From Streptomyces alboflavus (GTDB lineage: Bacteria > Actinomycetota > Actinomycetes > Streptomycetales > Streptomycetaceae): a DNA stretch of 51,891 nucleotides. The stretch is taken from assembly GCF_000716675.1 (NCBI RefSeq), contig NZ_JNXT01000060.1, positions 1-51,891 of the forward strand, written 5' to 3'. This document shows positions 35,431 to 43,617 of the stretch, piece by piece; within the stretch, counting starts at the first letter, position 1, and each line of letters starts with the position of its first letter. Under the pieces are notes generated by a model. The model was given only the letters and a program-made list of their open reading frames with translations, searched no databases and was not told where the DNA came from. The position numbers and the translations under genes were made by a program.

Positions 35431-35664
35431 TCAGGCCTCGGGCTCCTCCTCGGGACCCGCGCGGTCGGCGTCGTCGGTGTGGTCCGTGCGGCTCCCGGGA
35501 CCCTGCTGCGGCACCCGCACCACCACCTTGCCGGAGGACAGGTCTATCGGGCCGCGGCCGGGATCGCCGTCGTCCACGTCGACCCGCGTCAGCTCCAGGC
35601 GTTTCTTCTCGTCGTCCGTGTGCTTGCGCCCCGGGGCGAAGAGTTGCTCGAACACGTTGAACAC
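35431..35664 (-). CDS. DUF6191-like small protein
   Basis: 77 residues starting VFNVFEQLFAPGRKHTDDEK, followed by RLELTRVDVDDGDPGRGPID and an acidic tail. The N-terminal block is characteristic of a family I recall as DUF6191; function unknown. The GTG start has GGAGG five bases upstream. The 3' end abuts the 44-bp tandem repeats. Confidence 0.8.
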   Translation of the reverse strand: MFNVFEQLFAPGRKHTDDEKKRLELTRVDVDDGDPGRGPIDLSSGKVVVRVPQQGPGSRTDHTDDADRAGPEEEPEA

Positions 35665-35733
35665 TGCGCCTCCAAGGCCGGACGGTGGTCCTGCCCTTCC
35701 CAGCGTAAGCGACGCCGCCGGAAACGAGCCGGG

Positions 35734-35759
35734 CCCCGCGCCCCGGACGGGGCGCGGGG
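35734..35759 (-). terminator. Terminator of the LuxR-family gene
   Basis: CCCCGCGCCCCG / CGGGGCGCGGGG, with a tight loop, 12 bp past the stop codon. Confidence 0.65.
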
Positions 35760-35771
35760 AGCGGCGTGCCC

Positions 35772-38700
35772 CTAAGGGGCGCGCACCGCGGCGTCGGCCG
35801 ACTGCGGCCCGTCGCCGGGGAAGAGCTGAAGACGGTGGGCCAGGGCGGCCGCCTCGCCGCGGCCCGCGACGCCGAGCTTGCCGAGGATGTTGGAGACGTG
35901 CACGCTCGCCGTCTTCGGGGAGATGAACAGCTCCTCGGCGATCTGGCGGTTGGTGCGGCCGGCGGTGACCAGGCGCAGCACGTCCCGTTCGCGGGAGGTC
36001 AGGCCGAGGGCGTCGGCCGGGTCCACGGGTCCGGCCGGGGGCGCGCCGGTGAGGGAGAGCCGGGTGCGCTGGGCGAGCCGGTCGACGCACTCGGCGAGGG
36101 GGCGGGCGCCCAGGTGCTCGGCGACGGCTCCGGCCTGGCGGAGGAGTTCGGCGGCGCGGTCCCGGTCGGCGTCACCGGCCCCGGCCCCACCTCCGGATCC
36201 CGCTCCGGGCGTGAGCAGCGCGGCGGCGAGCCGGTGCCGGACCCGGGCGAGGTCGTAGGGGCGCTCCAGCGGGCCGACGGCGGTGAGGACGGCCAGCCAG
36301 TCGTCGGGGGTGGCGCGGCCTTCGGCGCGCAGGAGTTCGGCGCGGACCCAGAGTTCGTACGCCTGCCAGACCGGGGCGGTCGTGGGCAGGGACTTGGCGG
36401 TGGTGCGGATGAGGTGGAGGGTGTCGGCGCGGCCGGGGGCGGCGATGGGCAGGCCCCGGGCGTCGGCCTCGGCGGTGGCGGCGGCGAGGAGCAGCGGCCA
36501 GCCGTAGCGCTGGGTCCCGGGCGGGAAGCCCTCGGCGAGGGCCCGGTCGAGTTCGGTGCGGGCGTCGAGGAGGCGGCCCTCGCCCGCGGCGACGCCGATG
36601 GCGACGCGGTGCAGCGGCAGGGAGTTCTGCGGCATCGGGTCGTGGGTGCCGAAGTGCTCGCGGGCCTGGGCGAGTTGGTGGGCGGCCTCGGCGATGTCGC
36701 CGCGGGCGAGGGCGAGGTGGGCCAGGCGCAGGCTGGCGCCGCCGCGCGGCTTGGCGCTCTGGCCCGCGCGGCGGGCCGCGTCGACGGCTTCCGTCCAGCG
36801 GCCGAGGGCGTAGAAGGCCTCGGACCGGTTGACCCACATCCAGGGCTCGGACTCCAGGAGGCCGTAGCGCTGGGCGAGGCGGATGCCCTCGTCGAGGAGT
36901 TCGGAGGCCTCGCGGGAGCGGCCGATGCCTTCGAGGACGGAGGGCAGGTTGATGAAGGTGCGGCCGATCGGTCCGGCGCTGCCGCCGGCGAGGACCTCCT
37001 CGCGCACCGCGAACATCTCGGCGACCCCGGCGTCGACGTCGCCCGCGTCGACCATCAGGCCACCGAGGGTGAGGCGTGCGGACAGCTCGATGTCGCGGGC
37101 GCCGACCATGCGGGCGTACTCCACGGCCTGTTCGGCGGCGGCGAAGGCCTCGGGGCCCGGCTCGTGGAGCATCGACCACCCGGCGACCATGGCGAGCACC
37201 TCGGCGTGCACGACCGACGGCGGCAGGCCGCGGACGAGGTCCTGCGCGGTGGCGAGTTCCTTCCAGCCGTCGCCGCGGGCGAGGGTCTGCACGAGCCGGG
37301 AGCGCTGCACCCAGAACCAGGCGGCGCGCAGCGCGTCGGGCTCGTCGTCGAGGCGCCGCAGGGCCCGCTTGGTGATCTTCAGGGCACGTTCGCGTTCGCC
37401 GCACAGGCGGCCCGCGACGGCGGCCTCGGCCATCAGGTCCAGAAAGCACAACGGGGTGGTCTCGGGGTCGCAGCCGCAGGGCGGGTAGACCTCGGTGTAG
37501 TCGACGGGGCGCAGTTGGACGCGGACGTCGTCGGGGACGGCGTCCCACAGTTCCATCGCCCGCTCCAGGAGCCGCAGTTGCTCGGCGTAGGCGTGTCTGC
37601 GGCGGGCCTCGACGGAGGCGTTGAGGACGGCGGGCAGGGCCTTGGCGGCGTCGTGGGCGCAGTACCAGTAGCTGGCGAGGCGGGTGGCGCGCTGGTCGGG
37701 GGCGACGAGCGCGGGGTCGGCCTCCAGGGCGGTGGCGAAGCGGCGGTTGATGCGGGAGCGCTCGCCGGGCAGCAGGTCGTCGCCGACGGCCTCGCGGACC
37801 AGGGAGTGCCGGAAGCGGTAGCCGTGGCCGTCGGGCGCGGGGATCAGGATGTTGGCGCCGACGGCGGCGCGCAGGGCGTCGATCAGGTCGTCCTCACCGA
37901 GGCCGCTGACCTCGGCGAGCAGGTCGTACTCGACGGTGGAGCCGCCCTCGGCGACGATCCGCGCCACCCGCTGGGCGTCCTCGGGCAGTTCCTCGACGCG
38001 CACGAGCAGCAGGTCGCGCAGCGATTCGGTGAGGGTGGCGCAGCTGCCGCCGTGGGAGGCGACGGCGAGTTCCTCGACGAAGAAGGCGTTGCCGTCGGAG
38101 CGCGCGAAGATGTCGTCGACCAGCTTCGGGGCGGGTGCGGCGCCGAGGATCCCGGCCATCTGGCGGCCGACCTCGTCGCGGGTGAAGCGGGCCACCTCGA
38201 CGCGGCGGACCGTGCGCAGCCGGTCGAGTTCGGCGAGCAGGGGGCGCAGCGGGTGGCGGCGGTGGATGTCGTCGGCGCGGTAGGTGGCGAGGACGACGAG
38301 GCGGCCGCGGCGCAGCGTGCGGAAGAGGTACGACAGGAGGTGGCGGGTGGAGGCGTCGGCCCAGTGCAGGTCTTCGAGGACGAGGACGACCGTCTGCTCG
38401 GCGGCGAGGGCTTCGAGGAGGCGTGCGGTCAGCTCGAAGAGCCGGGCGGTGGCCTCCTCGCCGTTGCGCCCGTCGACGCCGCGCAGCGGGGTCGAGTCGC
38501 ACAGCTCGGGCAGCAGCCGGGCCAGTTCCTCCTCCTGGCCCGTGGCCGCCGCGGCGAACTCGGCGGGCAGCATGCGGCGCAGGGTGCGCAGGGCGGTGGA
38601 GAAGGGGGCGAAGGGGAGCCCGTCGGCGCCGATCTCGACGCAGCCGCCGACGGCGACGATCGCGCCGCGCGCGCAGGCCACGGCCGCGAACTCCTCCAGG

Positions 38701-38864
38701 AGCCTGGTCTTGCCGACGCCCGCCTCACCGGCGAGCAGCAATGCCTGTGGCTCGCCCGCCGCCGGGTCGGCGGCGCGGGCGAGCGCGTCTTGCAGAGCGC
38801 CCAGTTCGTCGGTCCGGCCGACGAACACCGGGCTGACGGACCTGGTCTCCATGGCGGTGAGCAT
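35772..38864 (-). CDS. Large ATP-binding LuxR-family regulator (LAL type)
   Basis: 1030 residues from the ATG at 38864 (MLTAMETRSVSPVFVGR); the next Met, four codons on, is equally likely. An AAA/STAND ATPase domain has Walker A AGEAGVGKTRLL and Walker B VVLVLEDLHWAD. A long TPR-like helical middle follows (residues ~450-880), then a C-terminal LuxR helix-turn-helix (LTSRERDVLRLVTAGRTNRQ then FISPKTASVHVSNILGKLGV). LAL proteins are large ATP-dependent activators; the target genes are unknown. The frame continues upstream through a 24-bp repeat to 39149, giving a possible Thr/Pro-rich extension. Confidence 0.92.
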   Translation of the reverse strand: MLTAMETRSVSPVFVGRTDELGALQDALARAADPAAGEPQALLLAGEAGVGKTRLLEEFAAVACARGAIVAVGGCVEIGADGLPFAPFSTALRTLRRMLPAEFAAAATGQEEELARLLPELCDSTPLRGVDGRNGEEATARLFELTARLLEALAAEQTVVLVLEDLHWADASTRHLLSYLFRTLRRGRLVVLATYRADDIHRRHPLRPLLAELDRLRTVRRVEVARFTRDEVGRQMAGILGAAPAPKLVDDIFARSDGNAFFVEELAVASHGGSCATLTESLRDLLLVRVEELPEDAQRVARIVAEGGSTVEYDLLAEVSGLGEDDLIDALRAAVGANILIPAPDGHGYRFRHSLVREAVGDDLLPGERSRINRRFATALEADPALVAPDQRATRLASYWYCAHDAAKALPAVLNASVEARRRHAYAEQLRLLERAMELWDAVPDDVRVQLRPVDYTEVYPPCGCDPETTPLCFLDLMAEAAVAGRLCGERERALKITKRALRRLDDEPDALRAAWFWVQRSRLVQTLARGDGWKELATAQDLVRGLPPSVVHAEVLAMVAGWSMLHEPGPEAFAAAEQAVEYARMVGARDIELSARLTLGGLMVDAGDVDAGVAEMFAVREEVLAGGSAGPIGRTFINLPSVLEGIGRSREASELLDEGIRLAQRYGLLESEPWMWVNRSEAFYALGRWTEAVDAARRAGQSAKPRGGASLRLAHLALARGDIAEAAHQLAQAREHFGTHDPMPQNSLPLHRVAIGVAAGEGRLLDARTELDRALAEGFPPGTQRYGWPLLLAAATAEADARGLPIAAPGRADTLHLIRTTAKSLPTTAPVWQAYELWVRAELLRAEGRATPDDWLAVLTAVGPLERPYDLARVRHRLAAALLTPGAGSGGGAGAGDADRDRAAELLRQAGAVAEHLGARPLAECVDRLAQRTRLSLTGAPPAGPVDPADALGLTSRERDVLRLVTAGRTNRQIAEELFISPKTASVHVSNILGKLGVAGRGEAAALAHRLQLFPGDGPQSADAAVRAP

Positions 38865-38991
38865 CGCACAGACCTGCGACTTCGTGGCAGGGCGTTTCCC
38901 GGTGGGCGAAACCGGGGCGGCCGTGGGCGGGGTGATCGGGGTGGCCCGGGCCGGGGCGTTCGGGGCGTTCGGGGTGTTCTGCGTGATCGGG

Positions 38992-39087
38992 GTGGCTCGG
39001 GTCGGGGTGAGGGAGGTGACTCGGGTCGGGGCGACGGATGTGGATCGGGTCGAGGTGAGGGATGTGACTCGGGTCGGGGTGGCGGGC
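38992..39087. repeat. 24-bp tandem repeat upstream of the LuxR gene
   Basis: Four units, for example GTGACTCGGGTCGGGGCGAC plus four bases. The period is a multiple of three and in frame with the LuxR gene, where it would encode an eight-residue repeat of the type TRVTSLTP. Confidence 0.8.
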
Positions 39088-39159
39088 GTGGAGCGGGGTG
39101 ATGGGCCCGGGGTGGGGTTCACCCCGGGCTCCGGGTGCGGGGCGTGCACGCCCTGGCCC

Positions 39160-39351
39160 TTACGCGGCGCGGGTGAAGCGGTCCGTGAACCGTTCCGCTA
39201 CGCGCCCGGGGCTCACCCGCCCCTCGGCCTTGTTGCCGCCTTGGCCCCGGCGTCCGGTGCGGGCCTTGCGGGCCTCCCGGACGAGGCGGTCGTGCTGGGC
39301 GACCTGGGCGAGTTCGGCGGTCCGCTGCTGGTGGAGTTCGTACTCGAACAC
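39160..39351 (-). CDS. 63-residue conserved small basic protein
   Basis: Begins VFEYELHQQRTAELAQVAQH and is rich in Arg; predicted helical. The GTG start has AGGGAG seven bases upstream. Proteins starting M/VFEYELHQxRxAEL are common small hypotheticals in Streptomyces (recalled); function unknown. Confidence 0.75.
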   Translation of the reverse strand: MFEYELHQQRTAELAQVAQHDRLVREARKARTGRRGQGGNKAEGRVSPGRVAERFTDRFTRAA

Positions 39352-39717
39352 GGTGTGCTCCCTGGCTTGTCGGTGGTGCTCAGTGGGTTTCGCCTTCGTT
39401 CTCGGCGATGACTCCACTTTCGTCTGCCAGGGGGGTGCGGCACATCGGGAGAGTGCCGCATGTTGGGGCGGGTGGGGGCCTTAGGGCAGGGGTGAGGGGG
39501 TCCTTAGGGCAGGTGAGGGCTTAGGTAGGGGGGCGGGAGGGGGGGCCTAGTGCCTAGGACGGGGTGTCGCCCTCGCGTCCTCAGCGGACGGGAAGGCGAG
39601 GCCAGAAGGGAGTTGGCAGCGCGCGGGCGAGCCGCGCGCCGCGTTGCCGGAAATGCGTGCGGGCATGCGTGCGGGCATGCGTGCGGGCCGATGGCCCCAC
39701 CGCTCGCTGTCGGTGCG
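39352..39717. other. 366-bp non-coding stretch with small repeats
   Basis: No supported gene. It contains CCTTAGGGCAGG twice (39479, 39502), a palindrome CCTAG-TGC-CTAGG (39546-39558), and a 12-bp unit ATGCGTGCGGGC repeated three times (39653-39688). No clear promoter was recognised for the small gene to the left. Confidence 0.6.
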
Positions 39718-40368
39718 CTAGCTCGTCGACGGCAGTCCCAGGAGGAGGTTCGAGTACTTCGCGATCGCCAGCACCAGACCGATCGCGCCGAGCGCGACTC
39801 CGGCCCACGCCACCGACTTGATCCACGGCGCCTGGACGCGCCCCGGTTCGCCGAACGCGGGCCGCAGCAGCACACCGGCGCCGATCACCAGGGCCGCGAG
39901 CGCGAAGAGGCCGCCGACCAGCGCGGTGGTCTTCCAGGAGTCGCCGTAGACCTGCTCCACCTGCTGGGCCACGCTTGCGCCCTGCGAGGTCTTGAGCTGC
40001 CCCATCAGTGACTCGCGTGCGGACGCGACGGTGCCGAGCCAGCCGCCGGAGAGCCCGACCACGCCGAGGGCGGCGGCGACGACGGCACCGGCGCCCTGGC
40101 CGACCCCGGCGGACGAGGCGGCGGTGTCCCCCGCGGCGGCCTCGAACTCGTCGTCCAGGTCGTCCTCGTCGGCGTCGTCAGCAGCATCATCGGCGGCGGC
40201 GGGCTCCCCGTCCGCCACGGCGGCGTCAGCCACGGCGGCGTCGGCCTCAGCGGGCGCCTGGCCCGCCTTCTCGGCCCCGTCGGCCCCCTCGGCCTTCTTG
40301 AGGTCGACCTCGGTCTCCGCCCCGGCCTCAGAGGTGTCTGCGGACTCGTCAACTGCCTTGGTTCCCAT
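39718..40368 (-). CDS. Membrane protein with acidic cytoplasmic N-terminus
   Basis: 216 residues. Residues 1-~85 are Ala/Asp/Glu-rich and probably disordered (DDAADDADEDDLDDEFEAAA). Three hydrophobic segments follow (VVAAALGVVGLSGGWLG, TTALVGGLFALAALVIGAGV, SVAWAGVALGAIGLVLAIA). No domain recognised. Start MGTKAVDESA. Function unknown. Confidence 0.8.
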   Translation of the reverse strand: MGTKAVDESADTSEAGAETEVDLKKAEGADGAEKAGQAPAEADAAVADAAVADGEPAAADDAADDADEDDLDDEFEAAAGDTAASSAGVGQGAGAVVAAALGVVGLSGGWLGTVASARESLMGQLKTSQGASVAQQVEQVYGDSWKTTALVGGLFALAALVIGAGVLLRPAFGEPGRVQAPWIKSVAWAGVALGAIGLVLAIAKYSNLLLGLPSTS

Positions 40369-40498
40369 GCCCCGCACCGTACGGACGCAGTATGAGAACT
40401 CCCTTACGGCGAAGGCCCGTTTATGAGAGCCCGCTTAACGCCGAGCGCGGCCGGCGCCCCGAGGGCCACGCCCCCGTACGACACCGGCGCACCCCGCC

Positions 40499-41077
40499 CT
40501 AGTCCCGGGCCTTGGCCGCTTCCCGCTCGGCCCGCGCCTCGCGCCACTCCGGCGCGAGGACCGACCACACCTCCATGTCGTGGCGGATCCCCTGCCAGGG
40601 GAAGCTCTCCCGCAGGACCCCGTCGCGCACGAAGCCGAGCCGCTTCGCCACACCCTTGCTGCGGTCGTTGCGGGAGGACACGAGCCACTCCACGCGGTGC
40701 ATGCCGCGCTGGTCGACGGCCCAGTCGATGAGGACCCGGCACGCGTTGGTGATCAGCCCGCGCCCGGCCGCCGACGGCTCAAGCCACACGCCGACCTCGC
40801 AGGACTCGACGGCGGTGTCGAAGATCCGGAAGAGCACGCCGCCGACGAGCGTCCCGTCGAGCCAGATGCCGTAGAAGCGCCCGGTGTCGGCGGCCTGCCG
40901 CTCGGCGAAGTGCTGGAGGTGGGCCCGCGCCGACTCCATGTCCGTGACCTTGACGGTGAACGGGACCCAGGGCCCCGCGTACTCACGCGCCCGCTCCACA
41001 TGGGCGAGCAGCTCCTCGGCCTGCCACGGCTCGATCGGCCGCAGCTCGGCCCCTTCGCCCACGGATATCGCGAACAT
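40499..41077 (-). CDS. RimJ/RimL-type GNAT N-acetyltransferase
   Basis: 192 residues. The acetyl-CoA binding loop is EPSAAGRGLITNACRVLIDW, and VEWLVSSRNDRSKGVAKRLGFVRDG is the C-terminal GNAT signature of the ribosomal-protein acetyltransferase branch. Likely acetylates a protein N-terminus or small amine; substrate unknown. ATG after GAGGAG. It follows the MMPL gene by 35 bp in the same direction and may be cotranscribed. Confidence 0.88.
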   Translation of the reverse strand: MFAISVGEGAELRPIEPWQAEELLAHVERAREYAGPWVPFTVKVTDMESARAHLQHFAERQAADTGRFYGIWLDGTLVGGVLFRIFDTAVESCEVGVWLEPSAAGRGLITNACRVLIDWAVDQRGMHRVEWLVSSRNDRSKGVAKRLGFVRDGVLRESFPWQGIRHDMEVWSVLAPEWREARAEREAAKARD

Positions 41078-41112
41078 CCCGCTCCTCACACGTGTCGGCA
41101 CGCCCGCGCGCC

Positions 41113-43356
41113 CTACCGCGCGCCCCCGTGCCGCTCAGCCGTCACGTCCTCCAGCGTGAGCGGAGCATCCTCCGTCGCACACTGCCCGGGGATCGTCGCA
41201 CGCACGCGCGATTCGGGCACCTCAATACTGATGCGGGGCAGCCAGCGGTCGAGGCGCTTGGGCAGCCACCAGTTGGCGCCGCCGAGCATGTGCATCAGGG
41301 CGGGCACCAGGAGCGTGCGCAGGACGAACGCGTCGAGCGCGACGGCCGCCGCGAGCGCGATGCCGAACATCGCGATCACCCGGTCCCCGCTGAGCACGAA
41401 CGCCAGGAAGACCGAAATCATGATCACGGCCGCGGAGTTGATCACGCGGCTGGTCTCGGCGAGGCCCACCCGGACGGCGACGCGGTTGTCGCCGGTCTCC
41501 AGCCACTCCTCGTACATCCTGCTGACCAGGAACACCTGGTAGTCCATGGAGAGGCCGAAGAGAACCGAGACCATGATCACGGGCAGGAAGGGCTCGATCG
41601 GCCCGGCCCGGCCGAGGCCCATCAGCTCGCTCCCCCAGCCCCACTGGAACACCGCCACGACCACACCGAACGCCGCCGCCACCGCCGCCACGTTCATCAC
41701 GGCGGCCTTGAGCGGGATGCCGACCGAGCGGAAGGCGAGCAGGAGCAGGACGCAGCCGAGGCCGATCACGACGCCCACGAACAGCGGGAGCTTGCCGACG
41801 ATGATCTCCGCGAAGTCGTCGTACCCGGCCGTCACACCGCCGACGTGCACGTCGAGGGAGGTGTCGGTCTCGGCCTTGGGCAGCACGTCGGTGCGGAGCC
41901 GGTCGACGAGGTCGCTGGTCGCCTTGGACTGGGGCGCGGAGTCCGGCACGACGGTGAGGAAGGCCGCGCTGCCGCCGTCGTCGTACGTCACGGGGCTCAC
42001 GGAGGCGACGCCCGGCGTGGACGTCAGGGTGGAGCCGAGGTTGTCGACGGCGAGCCGGTCGGCGGCGCCGTTGACCTCGGTGACGAGGGTGAGGGGGCCG
42101 TTCACGCCGGGGCCGAAGCCGTCGGCGAGGAGGTCGTAGGCCTGCCGGGTGGTGGCCGACGAGGGGTTGTTGCCCTGGTCGGACGTGCCCAGGTGGAGGG
42201 AGAGGGTGGGGATGGCGAGCAGCGCGATCACGGCCACGGCGACGCCGCCGAGCAGCTTGGGGTGGCGCTCCACGAACGCCGACCAGCGGGCGGCGAGCCC
42301 CGTCGGCACCTCGGGCTCGGGCCCGCGCTCGGCGAGCCTGCGCCGCTCGCGGCGGCTGAGGGCGCGGGGGCCGATGAAGGCGAGCAGCGCGGGGAGCAGC
42401 GTCACCGACGCGGCCACGGTCAGGATCACGGTGAGGGACGCGGCGATGGCGACGCCGTTGAGGAAGCTCAGGCGCAGGATCAGCATGCCGAGCAGGGCGA
42501 TGCAGACGGTGGCGCCCGCGAAGACGACGGCGCGGCCGGTGGTGGCGACGGCCCGTTCGGCGGCCTCGGCGACGGGCAGGCCGCGTTTGAGGCCCTTGCG
42601 GTGCCTGGTCACGATGAACAGGGCGTAGTCGATGCCGACGCCGAGTCCGATGAGGGTGCCGAGCATCGGGGCGAAGTCGGCGACGGTCATGAAGTGGCCG
42701 AGCAGCACGATGCCCGCGTACGCCGTGCCGACGGAGACGACGGCCGTGGCGATGGGCAGCAGCGAGGCGGCCAGCGAGCCGAAGGCCAGGAAGAGCACGA
42801 CGGCGGCGACCGCGACGCCGACGATCTCGGCGGTCTTGGCGCTCTTGGACTCGGTGAGGCCGATCGCGCCGCCGCCCAGCTCGATGTCGAGGCCTTCGCT
42901 CTCGGCGGCCTTGGCAGTGTCGACGACGGCCTGGGCGTCGGCCCGGTCGACCGAGTCGATCTGGTCACGGAAGGTGACGGTGGCGTACGCGGTGCGGCCG
43001 TCCGCGCTGATCTGGGCGGCGCCCCGGTCGGCGTACGGGCTGGTGACGGAGGCGACCCCGGGCAGCTCCGCGATGCTGTCGAGGGTCTCGGTCATCGTCT
43101 GCTCGACGGCGGCCGAGCGGACCTTCTGGTCGGCTCCGGTGTGCCAGACGACGGTGTCGCTGTCGCCGCCGAGGTCGGGGAAGCCCTCGCCGAGGAGCTT
43201 GGTGGCGCGGTCGGACTCGGTGCCGGGCACTTCGTAGTTGTTCGAGTACGCGGAGCCGACGGCGGCGGCAGCGGCGGCCGTGCCGCCGAGTGCGAGGAGC
43301 CAGAGCAGTACGGCGACTAGGCGGTGCCGGACGCACCACCGGGCGAGTGCTGCCAC
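41113..43356 (-). CDS. MMPL-family RND transporter
   Basis: 747 residues, two RND halves with about 12 TM helices in total and two extracellular loops (residues ~35-180 and ~400-540). The MmpL proton-relay Asp-Tyr pairs are present in both halves: GIDYALFIVTR and SMDYQVFLVSR. MmpL proteins export lipids, siderophores or polyketides across the membrane by proton motive force; the cargo here is unknown. GTG start (MAALARWCVR). The GNAT gene follows closely. Confidence 0.93.
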   Translation of the reverse strand: MAALARWCVRHRLVAVLLWLLALGGTAAAAAAVGSAYSNNYEVPGTESDRATKLLGEGFPDLGGDSDTVVWHTGADQKVRSAAVEQTMTETLDSIAELPGVASVTSPYADRGAAQISADGRTAYATVTFRDQIDSVDRADAQAVVDTAKAAESEGLDIELGGGAIGLTESKSAKTAEIVGVAVAAVVLFLAFGSLAASLLPIATAVVSVGTAYAGIVLLGHFMTVADFAPMLGTLIGLGVGIDYALFIVTRHRKGLKRGLPVAEAAERAVATTGRAVVFAGATVCIALLGMLILRLSFLNGVAIAASLTVILTVAASVTLLPALLAFIGPRALSRRERRRLAERGPEPEVPTGLAARWSAFVERHPKLLGGVAVAVIALLAIPTLSLHLGTSDQGNNPSSATTRQAYDLLADGFGPGVNGPLTLVTEVNGAADRLAVDNLGSTLTSTPGVASVSPVTYDDGGSAAFLTVVPDSAPQSKATSDLVDRLRTDVLPKAETDTSLDVHVGGVTAGYDDFAEIIVGKLPLFVGVVIGLGCVLLLLAFRSVGIPLKAAVMNVAAVAAAFGVVVAVFQWGWGSELMGLGRAGPIEPFLPVIMVSVLFGLSMDYQVFLVSRMYEEWLETGDNRVAVRVGLAETSRVINSAAVIMISVFLAFVLSGDRVIAMFGIALAAAVALDAFVLRTLLVPALMHMLGGANWWLPKRLDRWLPRISIEVPESRVRATIPGQCATEDAPLTLEDVTAERHGGAR

Positions 43357-43456
43357 GAACGGGCTCCCTGAGTGATTCCTGGATCTTCAGCGGGAGCAGC
43401 CGGGAAGCGTCGGAGTGACCCGTAAAGAACACATGAGCGACATGAGCGGGGAAATG

Positions 43457-43466
43457 GATCATGATC
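43457..43466. promoter_or_regulatory. Palindrome GATCATGATC upstream of the MMPL gene
   Basis: Ten-bp perfect palindrome about 100 bp upstream of the transporter start, in the 261-bp region between it and the phospholipase gene. Candidate regulator site only. Confidence 0.3.
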
Positions 43467-43561
43467 ATCGCTTATGCGGCGAGATGACCCATGCGCAGAC
43501 ACTCTGACAGTCCCCGGAGATCCTTAGTCCCTTTCGTGGCCTTACTCACAAGGGCACAAGG

Positions 43562-43606
43562 GGAATCCCAGAGGGCATCGAAACCCTCGAAGCCCGCTGG
43601 GACTCC
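43562..43606 (-). terminator. Terminator of the phospholipase C gene
   Basis: Outer arms GGAATCCCAG / CTGGGACTCC (9 of 10) and inner AGGG / CCCT, 12 bp beyond the stop codon. Confidence 0.55.
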
Positions 43607-43617
43607 CGGTGCACAGA

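Noticed and set aside
35766..39101. An 1111-codon plus-strand frame opposite the LuxR-type gene
   Set aside because: Gly/Val/Glu-rich antisense artefact; Walker and helix-turn-helix motifs are on the other strand.
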